Part shown: positions 10,101 to 18,221 of the stretch, in pieces | How the letters are laid out: each line of letters begins with the position of its first letter | Position numbering within the stretch: the first letter of the stretch is position 1 | DNA from: Psychroflexus gondwanensis ACAM 44 | GTDB taxonomy: Bacteria > Bacteroidota > Bacteroidia > Flavobacteriales > Flavobacteriaceae | Assembly (NCBI RefSeq): GCF_000355905.1 | Contig: NZ_APLF01000017.1 | Location: 1-61,904 of the forward strand | Length of the DNA: 61,904 bases | Reading direction: 5' to 3' | Translations under genes and position numbers: made by a program | The notes under the pieces: generated by a model | Seen by the model: only the letters and a program-made list of their open reading frames with translations | What the model was told of the DNA's origin: nothing | The model's database searches: none

Positions 10101-10491
10101 ATTAAATACTATTCAAGATGAAGATGGGCTTGCCAATTTCGAAAAGGAATTGATAGATCGGTTTGGAGATTTGCCAAAAGAAGCTCAGGATTTAATCAAC
10201 AGTGTAAGGTTAAAATGGATTGCTGCCAGTATTGGACTTGAAAAATTAGTTTTGAAAAAAGGCAAAATGATAGGTTATTTCCTCTCTAATCAGGAGTCGG
10301 GATTTTATAATTCCAGTCGCTTTAGGGACGTCCTTCAATATGTACAATCGCATCCTCGCCAATGCCAAATGAAAGAAAAGCAAACTAGAAATGGCTTGCG
10401 CCTACTCCTCACGTTTGAACAAGTTAAAAGTGTCGATAAAGCTATAGGCTTACTTCAACCTTTTGAACAAAAAGAGGTAGCTAAAGCTTAA
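7126..10491 (+). CDS. mfd: Transcription-repair coupling factor
   Basis: A DNA translocase that removes RNA polymerase stalled at DNA damage and recruits the UvrA/UvrB excision machinery. The 1121-residue length is typical. In order: UvrB-like N-terminal module (PGSYRRPYQIEETDNAN), a CarD-like RNA-polymerase-interaction domain (IGDYVTHIDHGIGKFGG), helicase domain 1 with Walker A GDVGFGKTE and DEEQ box (LLIIDEEQKFG), domain 2 with QMRGRVGRS, then the C-terminal TRCF domain. An upstream in-frame TTG (7117) lies inside the -7 promoter box, so ATG 7126 is taken as the start. The stop overlaps the convergent rfbD stop by 4 bases. Confidence 0.95.
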   Translation: MTKADIKEQFSKSHILKELNETLVSGEKKQLFIKGLIGSAVSFVQAESFLKSERPFLLVFNDKEEAAYHLNDLEQLVDEKNVLFYPGSYRRPYQIEETDNANILLRSEVLNRINSRKKPSIIVTYPEALFEKVVTKKELDRTVLKIKLNDELSIDFVNEVLFEYSFKRVDFVTEPGEFSVRGGIIDVFSFSNDEPYRIEFFGDEVDSIRAFDVETQLSTKQKKRIDIMPNVEKKQLDEVRQTFLEYISHDTVVFIKNVDVLSQTIDDLFSKAEKAFSNLSAEIKHSAPKELFSEGKLLKKQLLEFTSVEFGTQAFLKPDQTFIYPTSPQPSFNKKFDLLIEDLNSKHNKGYENCILCTSEQQAKRFKDIFEDQDNEVHYTTLLLSMHEGFIDETNKLVCYTDHQIFDRYHKFHLKNGYAKKQAITLKELTSLEIGDYVTHIDHGIGKFGGLQKIDVEGKFQEAVKLVYGDRDILYLSIHSLHKISKFNGKDGKAPQVYKLGSKAWKSLKTKTKARVKKVAFDLIKLYAKRKLEKGFQYGPDSYLQHELEASFIYEDTPDQGIATQDVKSDMEKEQPMDRLVCGDVGFGKTEIAIRAAFKAVDNGKQVAVLVPTTILAFQHHKTFTERLSEFPVTVDYLNRFRTTKERRSVLEGLEDGSVDIVIGTHQLVNKAVKFKDLGLLIIDEEQKFGVAVKDKLKTIKANVDTLTLTATPIPRTLQFSLMAARDLSTIKTPPPNRYPIETHVIRFSEDQIRDAVSYEIERGGQVFFINNRIENINEVAGLIQRLVPDAKIGIGHGQMEGKKLENLMLRFMNNEFDVLVSTTIIESGLDVTNANTIFINSANNFGMSDLHQMRGRVGRSNKKAFCYLITPPLTMMTDDAKKRLSALEQFSDLGSGINIAMKDLEIRGAGDLLGGEQSGFISDIGFDTYQKILNEAIQELKENEFKSVYEEENEEEDLVFVKDAQIDTDFEILFPDNYINSIKERLNLYTKLNTIQDEDGLANFEKELIDRFGDLPKEAQDLINSVRLKWIAASIGLEKLVLKKGKMIGYFLSNQESGFYNSSRFRDVLQYVQSHPRQCQMKEKQTRNGLRLLLTFEQVKSVDKAIGLLQPFEQKEVAKA

Positions 10492-11339
10492 CCCACTTCC
10501 TTAAGAAGATGAACAAGACTTTCCCTCCAATGAGGAATTTCTATACCGAAGGTAGAAAGGGCTTTTGACTTATCCAGAACGCTAAATTTTGGTCTTTTTG
10601 CTTTCGTTGGATACGAAAACGTGGCTTGTAAACTTATCTCTTGGTCAAGGTTTTTTTCTTCCAAAATCAATCTTGCAAAATCGTACCAAGTGGCTTCCCC
10701 ATTGTTACTGTAATGGTAAAGGCCATAGTCTGTAGAATCCGTTTGGATCAAATGGAGAATAAATTTTGCTAAATCGTTGGCATTGGTTGGTGTTCCTATT
10801 TGCTCGGTCGTGATATTCAAGGGATGTTGGTCTTTTGCCTTTTTCAAAATAGTATTAAAAAAGTTATGACCAAATTCTGAATACAACCAGCTGGTCCTCA
10901 ACGTGAAATAAGTGTCCATTGTTGAAGAAATATGCGTTTCTCCCTGAAATTTTGAAGCTCCATAAACGTTGATAGGATTCTCCTTATCACTCTCATGATA
11001 AGGGCGGTTTTTTAAACCGTCAAAGACATAGTCGGTAGAGATATGTATAAGTTTGGTTTTAAATTTCTCACATAATCTAGCTAGGTTTTGAATCGCTTTA
11101 GCGTTTACTTGAAAAGCTAAGTCCTCGTTATCTTCTGCTGCCTCAACATTGGTATAGGCTGCGCAGTTAATACAAAAATCTGGCTGATGCTTTTCAAAAT
11201 AAAGCTTCATCGCCTCTTCTTGAGTAAGGTTTAAACTATCTAAGGTTTCAAACTTAAAATCAAATGAAGTCAAAGACTTAGCATGCTTTTGTAGACATTG
11301 TCCTAGTTGCCCATTGGAACCTGTAACAAGTATTTTCAT
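10488..11339 (-). CDS. rfbD: dTDP-4-dehydrorhamnose reductase
   Basis: Last step of dTDP-L-rhamnose synthesis: reduces dTDP-4-keto-L-rhamnose with NAD(P)H. A 283-residue short-chain reductase with the Rossmann motif VTGSNGQLGQ at the N-terminus, HISTDYVFDG and the catalytic YGASKFQGE (Tyr-x-x-x-Lys). It is the last gene of a seven-gene minus-strand run; its start overlaps rfbC by 4 bases, which implies translational coupling. Cytoplasmic. The product feeds rhamnose-containing surface glycans. Confidence 0.94.
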   Translation of the reverse strand: MKILVTGSNGQLGQCLQKHAKSLTSFDFKFETLDSLNLTQEEAMKLYFEKHQPDFCINCAAYTNVEAAEDNEDLAFQVNAKAIQNLARLCEKFKTKLIHISTDYVFDGLKNRPYHESDKENPINVYGASKFQGETHISSTMDTYFTLRTSWLYSEFGHNFFNTILKKAKDQHPLNITTEQIGTPTNANDLAKFILHLIQTDSTDYGLYHYSNNGEATWYDFARLILEEKNLDQEISLQATFSYPTKAKRPKFSVLDKSKALSTFGIEIPHWRESLVHLLKEVG

Positions 11340-11884
11340 GACTTTAAATAAGCTTCTAGTGAAGGTAAATTTTGATCTTTTTCAGAAACAATTTGATCGT
11401 CTTCAGGAATTTTCCAATCAATATTCAAATCTTTGTCATTGAAAACTATTCCACTTTCTGAAGCTTTATTATAAAAATTATCACATTTATAAACGAAAAT
11501 AACTTCAGCAGAAAGGCTAGCAAACCCATGAGCAAAGCCTCTAGGGACAAATAGTTGATGGTTATTTTCTCCCGAAAGGAGATAACTAAATTGCTTGAGG
11601 TAAGTTGAAGAGTCTGGGCGCATATCCACCACCACATCTAAAACTTCCCCTTTAGCGACTCTTATCAATTTAGCTTGAGCAAATTCTCCTTCTTGAAAAT
11701 GCAAGCCTCGTATCGCTCCATATTGAGAAATTGATTGGTTATCTTGAACAAATACGATGTCTAGGCCTGTGTGTTTTTTGAAATCTTTAGAATTGAAAGT
11801 TTCAAAAAAACTTCCTCTTTCATCTTCAAAAACCTTGGGCTCTATAATAAAACAGTCGTTTAGAGGCGTTTGTTTACAAATCAT
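11336..11884 (-). CDS. rfbC: dTDP-4-dehydrorhamnose 3,5-epimerase
   Basis: Third step of dTDP-L-rhamnose synthesis, epimerising carbons 3 and 5 of the keto-sugar. A cupin-fold protein of 182 residues, normal length. Family features are visible: FEDERGSFFETFN near the start, QDNQSISQYGAIRGLHFQ with the catalytic His, KGEVLDVVVDMR and FVPRGFAHGFASL. It overlaps rfbD by 4 bases downstream and directly abuts rfbA upstream. Confidence 0.94.
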   Translation of the reverse strand: MICKQTPLNDCFIIEPKVFEDERGSFFETFNSKDFKKHTGLDIVFVQDNQSISQYGAIRGLHFQEGEFAQAKLIRVAKGEVLDVVVDMRPDSSTYLKQFSYLLSGENNHQLFVPRGFAHGFASLSAEVIFVYKCDNFYNKASESGIVFNDKDLNIDWKIPEDDQIVSEKDQNLPSLEAYLKS

Positions 11885-12739
11885 TTATTCTGGATTTATA
11901 TTTTTAGCATAACCACTTTTCAGAAATGGTTCTGTTATTTTTTTAAGTTGGTCTTTAGAAATAAAACCCATCTTATAAGCTGTTTCTTCAATAGACCCTA
12001 TCTTAAGTCCTTGACGTTCTTCAATAACCTCAACAAACTGTGAGGCTTGCATCAACGAGTTAAAAGTTCCTGTATCTAACCATGCGGTTCCTTTATCCAA
12101 GATGCTAACATTCAATTTTCCTTTTTTCAGATAAGCGTTATTCACATCCGTAATTTCTAATTCTCCTCTATCACTAGGGGTTATAGATTTGGCGATATCA
12201 ACCACGTCATTATCGTAAAAGTAAATGCCAGGTACCGCATAATTAGATTTTGGATGTTTTGGCTTTTCCTCTATAGATTTCACCTGGCCATTAGTATCAA
12301 AATCTACAACACCGTAGCGTTCTGGGTCGTGCACATGGTAAGCGTAGATAATCCCTCCATCTGGATTTGTATTGTCTTGAAGCAATTGATCCAAACCCGT
12401 TCCATAAAAAATATTATCGCCTAGTATCAATGCTACCTTGTCATTTCCTATAAAGTCTTCGGCAATGATAAAAGCCTCAGCGAGACCATTTGGATCGGCT
12501 TGCACAGCATATTCAAATTTGCATCCTAAAGAAGAACCGTCTCCCAATAGCTTTCTAAAAAGCGGCAAATCATTGGGTGTCGATATAATAAGGATCTCAC
12601 GTATTCCTGCAGACATGAGCGTTGATAATGGATAGTATATCATAGGTTTGTCATAAATAGGCATGAGCTGCTTACTTACAGCGAGCGTTAAGGGGTGAAG
12701 TCGAGTTCCTGATCCTCCAGCTAATACAATTCCTTTCAT
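11885..12739 (-). CDS. rfbA: Glucose-1-phosphate thymidylyltransferase
   Basis: First step of dTDP-L-rhamnose synthesis: glucose-1-phosphate plus dTTP to dTDP-glucose. A 284-residue nucleotidyltransferase with the nucleotide-binding motif [13 protein letters not shown], then [28 protein letters not shown] and GTAWLDTGT, all characteristic of RfbA/RmlA. It lies between rfbB (2 bases) and rfbC (0 bases) in one transcription unit. RmlA enzymes are usually inhibited by the end product dTDP-rhamnose; that is family knowledge, not seen here. Confidence 0.95.
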   Translation of the reverse strand: MKGIVLAGGSGTRLHPLTLAVSKQLMPIYDKPMIYYPLSTLMSAGIREILIISTPNDLPLFRKLLGDGSSLGCKFEYAVQADPNGLAEAFIIAEDFIGNDKVALILGDNIFYGTGLDQLLQDNTNPDGGIIYAYHVHDPERYGVVDFDTNGQVKSIEEKPKHPKSNYAVPGIYFYDNDVVDIAKSITPSDRGELEITDVNNAYLKKGKLNVSILDKGTAWLDTGTFNSLMQASQFVEVIEERQGLKIGSIEETAYKMGFISKDQLKKITEPFLKSGYAKNINPE

Positions 12740-12741
12740 AA

Positions 12742-13761
12742 TTAAAGATTCAAAGTTTGGTTATACTTTTCAAGATACCACTGTACCGTTTTTTTTATAC
12801 CACTTTCAAAGGTTTCATCTGCTCCCCATCCTAATTCATTTTCAATTTTACTAGCATCAATAGCATATCGAAAATCGTGTCCAGGCCGGTCGGTAACATA
12901 TTCAATTAAGTCCTTATGAGGTTTATTTTGAGGTTTTAATTCATCTAAAATTTCACAAATTTTGGTCGCAATATAGATGTTTTCGCGCTCATTCTTTCCT
13001 CCAATATTATAGGTTTCACCGAGTTTTCCTTCCTTTACAGCTATGTCTATACCTTTACAGTGGTCATCAACATAAAGCCAATCTCTTATGTTTTTTCCAT
13101 CTCCATAAATAGGAATGGGTTGTTTCTGAATAGCCTTTCGAATAATGGTGGGAATCAACTTTTCATCATGTTGATGGGGTCCATAATTATTGGAACAATT
13201 GGTTGTGACTACGGGAAGACCATAGGTATGAAAATAACTTCTAGCAATCATATCCGAGGAAGCCTTGGAAGCGCTATACGGGCTATTCGGCGCATAAGGG
13301 GTGTCTTCTGTAAACAAGCTTCCATCATTTTCTAAAGTTCCGTAGACTTCATCTGTCGACACATGAAGAAATCTTGCCTTTTCAAATTCTTTTCTGAAAT
13401 TGAATGGAGACTCCATCCACAACAAATAAGAGTGATGAAGAAGGTTGAAGGTCCCCGTTATATTGGTTCTGATAAAAGCATCTGGATTGGAAATTGAATT
13501 ATCTACATGAGATTCTGCAGCAAAGTGGATTACTTTTTCAAACTTATATTTCTTAAATAAAGTCTCTAAAAGTGAGGTATCACAGATATCCCCTTCTACG
13601 AAGGTATAATTATCATAATTGGAAACCTTTATATTATTAAGGTCTCCAGCGTATGTCAATTTATCCAAATTAACAAAATGATATTTTTGCTTGGGCACCC
13701 AAAGATTCAAAAAATTAGATCCTATAAATCCCGCTCCTCCTGTAACTAGAATTGTTGTCAT
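12742..13761 (-). CDS. rfbB: dTDP-glucose 4,6-dehydratase
   Basis: Second step of the pathway: converts dTDP-glucose to dTDP-4-keto-6-deoxyglucose with bound NAD. A 339-residue short-chain dehydrogenase with [12 protein letters not shown] at the N-terminus, [23 protein letters not shown] (the T-D-E triad) and catalytic YSASKASSD. It follows the conserved protein at 13768-15468 by 6 bases. Confidence 0.95.
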   Translation of the reverse strand: MTTILVTGGAGFIGSNFLNLWVPKQKYHFVNLDKLTYAGDLNNIKVSNYDNYTFVEGDICDTSLLETLFKKYKFEKVIHFAAESHVDNSISNPDAFIRTNITGTFNLLHHSYLLWMESPFNFRKEFEKARFLHVSTDEVYGTLENDGSLFTEDTPYAPNSPYSASKASSDMIARSYFHTYGLPVVTTNCSNNYGPHQHDEKLIPTIIRKAIQKQPIPIYGDGKNIRDWLYVDDHCKGIDIAVKEGKLGETYNIGGKNERENIYIATKICEILDELKPQNKPHKDLIEYVTDRPGHDFRYAIDASKIENELGWGADETFESGIKKTVQWYLEKYNQTLNL

Positions 13762-13767
13762 ATGCTT

Positions 13768-15468
13768 TTATTTCAAATTTCGAACAGCACCGTTTATAAT
13801 TTGATCAAGAATTTTTTCAGTGATTAAATAGGTGGGTTTTACCCCTGCTGTTCCTAACCCCCCAGAAGCTAGTGTACTACCTGTTTCTAAAGGATTATCA
13901 CTGGCGTAATAAGCATAGCGTAATTTTACTTCAGGTGAAATGTTCCCTCTTAGTCTGGCTGCCGCTTGGATAGCTTTTTGGTAATGCGCACCTTCCATTT
14001 CTAGGCCAATGACGTTCCAAGTAGAGTCGTGGAAAAACTCCAATAAATCTCTATTTTGAAGTGAAGTCCCTAGCACAGTCACCATGGAACCATCGAAGAC
14101 TCTCAAGCCTTGGCTTTCAAAGTCCGATTTGGTCAATTCATTATAGAATGGATAGTTATCTGCCGTCCCTTCAAATAAGTGAGCATCTGGAATCATTAAA
14201 TCTCCTTTTCCACCTTCCAAAATCCCTGCCTTTCCCATAATAGAAATGGAATCCACATTCATATAGACTGGTTCTTCCTCGTCCTTATAAGGCTTCAGAA
14301 GCTCGTCCATAGTTTCGTAAGCTTGCTCTCCAAAAGCGTAATCCATAACAATGATGACCGGAGCTTCTTCTCTAGCATTAAGTTTTGTGTTGCCTTTATA
14401 ATGACTCAGCTTTGCAAGATCAAAAATTTGGACATCGATATTTGTTCCGCTTTCATCATTCAAAACAATCATGCCTTCTTCTTTCGCCTTTTCAGTTACT
14501 GTATGTCTTAAAGTTTTATTTTTAGCATTACTTAATTCTTCATAGACCTGAAAAGTAGATTTTTCCTTGAGTAAGTCTTTTAAGGCCAATGGAGAAAAAA
14601 GCGTATTCATCACACTATGCATGTTAGCACTAACGATGTGTAACTTCCTATGGATTAAATCGTGCTTATGTAGCGTTTTTTTGATATTATTGGCCCAGAC
14701 CTCTCCATGAATATGATGTCCCAAACGCTCCCTTACGATAGGACTGAACGTGATAACTCGCTTGTCCCCATGAATAATTTCACGAATGGCAAGCTTCCCT
14801 AAACTATAGATAAGATGTAGGAATTTGTCAGGATTGTCTTTGGTAGCAAACCTATCGTAAACCTGAGTAATTTCTGCAAAAGTTCGTCCCAAAATATTAG
14901 CCGTATGCGTAATCGCAATCTCTCTTTCATGCTGGCTCAACTCCACTTCCTTTAAAACTGCTGCACTTAGTTTTTCCCAGTCTCTAGAGGTTTGTCCTAC
15001 CTCGTTAATCACCACATTTCGCATGATTTTATGAGATTCTATGAACATAAAAGTAAGGTGGGTCAAGATATCATAAATCTCAGAGCGACCTCTGGTAATC
15101 TCGATATTCATCTGTTCCTCATCTATCCTATAGCAATTCCTACGTCTCTTAGGCGGAATAATGGCTTTAAAGTGGGAGTTAGAGTAGCCTTCATCACTAG
15201 TTAAGTTAATAAAACTACACTCTTCAATTCCTTCTGGAAGTCGTTCAATGATATATTGAAGACCACTTAATTCGACTTTAGACTCAGCGATTGTCCCATA
15301 AATCTCTGGTCGCAAAGTCAACAATGCTTCTCGCAAAGTTTCTCCAGAGACTCCCATTGGCTTATAAAACCCTCTAATAAAGAGGTGTCTCATTGTAATG
15401 TACATTCGCTCTATGGCATTTGTACTTTCTTGTGCTCTGTTTCTTCCTATATTAAAAAGTTCTGACAT
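13768..15468 (-). CDS. Conserved Bacteroidota protein with a nucleoside-phosphorylase-like C-terminus
   Basis: A 566-residue soluble protein of a family I know only as conserved and uncharacterised in Bacteroidota (perhaps the one named DUF6909; not certain). The N-terminal half begins SELFNIGRNRAQEST and looks helical, with a basic RPEIYG..PPKRRRNCYR region. The C-terminal part has VLGTSLQNRD, IGLEMEGAHYQKA and RYAYYASDNP. The EMEGA segment and following Tyr/Ser-Asp recall the substrate-binding motif of nucleoside phosphorylases, though the order and length differ. It is packed 6 bases after GH3 and 6 bases before rfbB, so its product is made together with both. Confidence 0.7.
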   Translation of the reverse strand: MSELFNIGRNRAQESTNAIERMYITMRHLFIRGFYKPMGVSGETLREALLTLRPEIYGTIAESKVELSGLQYIIERLPEGIEECSFINLTSDEGYSNSHFKAIIPPKRRRNCYRIDEEQMNIEITRGRSEIYDILTHLTFMFIESHKIMRNVVINEVGQTSRDWEKLSAAVLKEVELSQHEREIAITHTANILGRTFAEITQVYDRFATKDNPDKFLHLIYSLGKLAIREIIHGDKRVITFSPIVRERLGHHIHGEVWANNIKKTLHKHDLIHRKLHIVSANMHSVMNTLFSPLALKDLLKEKSTFQVYEELSNAKNKTLRHTVTEKAKEEGMIVLNDESGTNIDVQIFDLAKLSHYKGNTKLNAREEAPVIIVMDYAFGEQAYETMDELLKPYKDEEEPVYMNVDSISIMGKAGILEGGKGDLMIPDAHLFEGTADNYPFYNELTKSDFESQGLRVFDGSMVTVLGTSLQNRDLLEFFHDSTWNVIGLEMEGAHYQKAIQAAARLRGNISPEVKLRYAYYASDNPLETGSTLASGGLGTAGVKPTYLITEKILDQIINGAVRNLK

Positions 15469-15474
15469 ATCAAT

Positions 15475-16974
15475 TTATTGTTTTATAAGCTGCTTATATA
15501 ATTCGTCTGCTATTTTTCTATCGTTGGATAGCCGTGGTACTTTATTTTGTCCTCCGAGCTTTCCAATGGATTTCATATAATTTTGAAACCCGTCTTTTTG
15601 AACTTTAGTAATCACTAAAGTTTTCAATATATTGCCTTTTATAAGGTCATGATAATACGCGTTTTGTTGTTGAAGCAAATCATCCATCCTTTGTCTAAAA
15701 GCTTCCATGTTTATGGGTTCCTTTTGAAATTCAATCAACCATTCGTGATGAGGTAATCCTTCTTTTGGAGTAATTTGTGGAGCGACTGTGAATTCATTAA
15801 TTTGAGCTTCAAATTCTTTTGAAGCTGTAATGATAGCTTGTTCTACTTCTTGAGCAATCACATGTTCCCCAAAGGCCGAAGTGTAATGCTTTATTCTTCC
15901 GGAGACCTTTAGTCGATAAGGTTGTGTATTGGTAAACATGACTGTGTCTCCGACATTATACCTCCATAAGCCTGCATTGGTAGAGATAATCATCACATAA
16001 TTTACATCGACTTGCACGTCTCCTATAGTTAGTATTTCAGGAGTCTCCTCAAAGAACTCATCGGCCTTGATGAACTCGTAAAATATACCCGAGTTTAACT
16101 GAAGAAGCATCCCATTTGCTGTTTGAGAGTCTTGAAAAGCAAAGAACCCTTCAGAGGCAGGATAAAGTTCTATACTGTTAACAGAACCCCCTATTAGATT
16201 TTCAAATTTTGAACGGTAGGGTTCATAATTTACTCCTCCATAAATAAATAGCTTAAGGTTAGGAAAAAGTTCTGAAATGGACTTTCCAGTTTTATCTTTT
16301 AGTCTTTCAAAATAAATCTGTACCCAAGATGGAATACCACTGATGATGGTCATGTCTTGGTTGTAAGTTTCCTCTACGATTTTATTTATTTTTTTATCCC
16401 AATCTTCTATACAATTGGTTTCCCAACTTGGTAATCTGTTTTTCTGAAGATAATTGGGGACAAAATGAGCGACAATCCCAGAAAGTCTTCCAAAGTAAAT
16501 TCCGTTTTTTTCGTTCAATTCTGGGCTACCTTGTAAAAAGATCATTTTACCATCTACAAAACTAGAGTTACCGGTTTCTGCGATATAAGATAATATAGCA
16601 TTTCTAGCAGCACTGGTATGGGTTGGGATAGAATCCTTGGTTAAAGGTATGTATTTAGCCCCGCTTGTCGTTCCAGAGGTTTTTGCAAAGTATAGAGGCT
16701 TTCCTGGCCATAAAATATCTTCTTTGCCGTCGACGACTTGGTCTATATAAGGTTTTAATCCTTCATAATCTTGAATGGGTATGCGACCAAAAAAATCTTC
16801 GAAGGTTTCGATCTCATCGAATCGGTGATCTTTTCCAAATTTAGTTTTGCGACCTTCTTTTACCAGGCTTTTGAAAACTTTACGCTGAGTCTCTTCGGGT
16901 CGAGAAGACCAACTTTTAATTTGTAATGTAATGTATTTAGCAAATAATTTTGCTGCTATAGGTTTAAAGGACAT
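15475..16974 (-). CDS. GH3-family acyl-adenylating enzyme homologue
   Basis: A 499-residue member of the GH3 family, best known from plants, where it joins amino acids to jasmonate or auxin through an acyl-adenylate. The ATP-binding motif FAKTSGTTSGAKYIPLT (~95-111), a second nucleotide motif YPASEGFFAFQ and the YNVGDTVMFT region are present, and the length is close to the plant enzymes. Bacterial GH3 proteins, common in Bacteroidota, have no settled substrate. The gene lies 6 bases downstream of the M23 peptidase and 6 bases upstream of the conserved 566-residue protein. An acyl or amino-acid activating role linked to the cell surface is inferred from context only. Confidence 0.88.
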   Translation of the reverse strand: MSFKPIAAKLFAKYITLQIKSWSSRPEETQRKVFKSLVKEGRKTKFGKDHRFDEIETFEDFFGRIPIQDYEGLKPYIDQVVDGKEDILWPGKPLYFAKTSGTTSGAKYIPLTKDSIPTHTSAARNAILSYIAETGNSSFVDGKMIFLQGSPELNEKNGIYFGRLSGIVAHFVPNYLQKNRLPSWETNCIEDWDKKINKIVEETYNQDMTIISGIPSWVQIYFERLKDKTGKSISELFPNLKLFIYGGVNYEPYRSKFENLIGGSVNSIELYPASEGFFAFQDSQTANGMLLQLNSGIFYEFIKADEFFEETPEILTIGDVQVDVNYVMIISTNAGLWRYNVGDTVMFTNTQPYRLKVSGRIKHYTSAFGEHVIAQEVEQAIITASKEFEAQINEFTVAPQITPKEGLPHHEWLIEFQKEPINMEAFRQRMDDLLQQQNAYYHDLIKGNILKTLVITKVQKDGFQNYMKSIGKLGGQNKVPRLSNDRKIADELYKQLIKQ

Positions 16975-16980
16975 AAGTTC

Positions 16981-17853
16981 TTATTCAAAATTTATGTAAT
17001 CGGATGGGTTGACGGGATATCCATCTACCCAAAGTTCAAAATGTAAGTGTGGACCATAAGAAAATTCTCCTGTATCCCCAACTACTGCGATCACTTCTCC
17101 TGCGGTTACCAAGTCGCCTTGACTTTTTAACAACGAGTTATTGTGTTTATATACAGATATTAATCCGTGGCTATGCTCAATGATGATCACATACCCTGTT
17201 TCAACAGACCATTCTGAAAAAATAACTGTACCATCTAAAGTCGCTTTTACAGGTTCGTCTTTTTCCGTAACAATATCTACTGCATAGTGTTTGGCTTCGG
17301 CATTATACTCTTCAGAAATTTGACCAGAAACTGGAGGAAAAAGAGTGAAATTAGCATTAAAAGTTGCTCTTTCCAAAAGACTATATTTATCTTCCTGTTC
17401 TACTTTTTCTCGTAAAATGGAATCCTGTTGAGAGGCATATAGATTTACTGTTTCAGGATCTACAGGTTTTGCGTCGTTTATAGAATAGGCGTCATTTGTG
17501 CTTAATGAATCCAATTGCCCGGTGAGCATATTCCGTATCGACTTAAAGTAGACATCATTTTTTTCTACAACTGCCGTTAAGGAATCTACTGTAATCGTTA
17601 ATCGTGTGGCTTTGTTTTTTAATTTTAATGAAGAATATCCAGGAATAAACTCTCTTATTGGTGTAAAAGCAATTAGGAGCGCTGTTCCAGAAATCAATAA
17701 TAAAGTAGATATTGCTGTTAAGATGATTACGTTTAATTTAGACAATTGAAATGACAGCCTCTCTTCAAAAGTATCTTCATTCAGTATGACCAAACGATAC
17801 TTATGTAGCAGCTTTTGCTTAACTTTTCGTTTATCTTTTTTAGGTGACCTCAT
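16981..17853 (-). CDS. M23-family peptidoglycan peptidase, membrane anchored
   Basis: A 290-residue envelope protein: basic N-terminus (RSPKKDKRKVKQKLLHK), one membrane segment at ~38-62, a coiled region to ~170, then an M23 (LytM) zinc domain. Metal ligands are visible in AEAKHYAVDIVT (His and Asp) and GPHLHFELWV (HxH). M23 proteins cut peptide cross-bridges of peptidoglycan, or act as regulators of amidases when inactive; the ligands here look intact. It is the first gene of the run that ends with rfbD, with a promoter box 16 bases upstream. Confidence 0.88.
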   Translation of the reverse strand: MRSPKKDKRKVKQKLLHKYRLVILNEDTFEERLSFQLSKLNVIILTAISTLLLISGTALLIAFTPIREFIPGYSSLKLKNKATRLTITVDSLTAVVEKNDVYFKSIRNMLTGQLDSLSTNDAYSINDAKPVDPETVNLYASQQDSILREKVEQEDKYSLLERATFNANFTLFPPVSGQISEEYNAEAKHYAVDIVTEKDEPVKATLDGTVIFSEWSVETGYVIIIEHSHGLISVYKHNNSLLKSQGDLVTAGEVIAVVGDTGEFSYGPHLHFELWVDGYPVNPSDYINFE

Positions 17854-17869
17854 AGTATTTTAACTCCTA

Positions 17870-17877
17870 CAAAGATA
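17870..17877 (-). promoter_or_regulatory. Candidate -7 promoter box of the M23-GH3-rfb operon
   Basis: TATCTTTG on the minus strand, a perfect TAnnTTTG, ends 16 bases before the M23 start codon and is followed by a GGAG-like sequence. It would drive the whole seven-gene unit, since all later intergenic gaps are 7 bases or less. Confidence 0.55.
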
Positions 17878-17916
17878 GAATAAAGTTAATTTATGTAGGT
17901 TTTAGAATCACAAACC

Positions 17917-17945
17917 TTTGGTTTAGATTTTTATCACTAATTTTG
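17917..17945 (+). promoter_or_regulatory. Candidate promoter of tatA
   Basis: TTTG (17917-17920) and TAATTTTG (17938-17945) are spaced by 17 bases, close to the Bacteroidota -33/-7 arrangement, and lie 17 bases upstream of the tatA ATG. Confidence 0.5.
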
Positions 17946-17962
17946 TATTAAATTTTAAAGCT

Positions 17963-18163
17963 ATGAATGCACTTAATGTAATAATGGGAATGGTTGGACC
18001 ATGGCAATGGGTCATCATTGGTATTGCGATTTTACTGTTGTTTGGTGGAAAGAAAATACCAGAATTGATGAGAGGATTAGGTAGCGGAATTAAGGAATTC
18101 AAAGACGCATCTAAGGAAGACGATGATAGCGAGACCAAAAAAGAGTCTAAGTCTATTAAGTAA
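17963..18163 (+). CDS. tatA: Sec-independent protein translocase TatA/E
   Basis: Pore-forming subunit of the twin-arginine pathway, which exports folded proteins across the inner membrane. 66 residues: one hydrophobic helix with the typical GPWQWVIIGIAILLLFGGKKIPELMRGLG pattern (broken here for brevity: GPWQWVII, then LLLFGGKKIPEL), an amphipathic helix GSGIKEFKDA, and an acidic/basic tail. No tatC is adjacent. It is transcribed alone with its own promoter and terminator. Confidence 0.92.
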   Translation: MNALNVIMGMVGPWQWVIIGIAILLLFGGKKIPELMRGLGSGIKEFKDASKEDDDSETKKESKSIK

Positions 18164-18188
18164 ATATACCTTTTTAAATATAGATTAT

Positions 18189-18221
18189 AAACCCTGTTTA
18201 CTTTGTACGCAGGGTTTTTTT
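18189..18221 (+). terminator. Terminator of tatA
   Basis: AAACCCTG (18189-18196) pairs with CAGGGTTT (18210-18217), followed by a T-run. The last codons of the convergent lpxH gene lie in the loop, so the two genes share this sequence. Confidence 0.75.
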
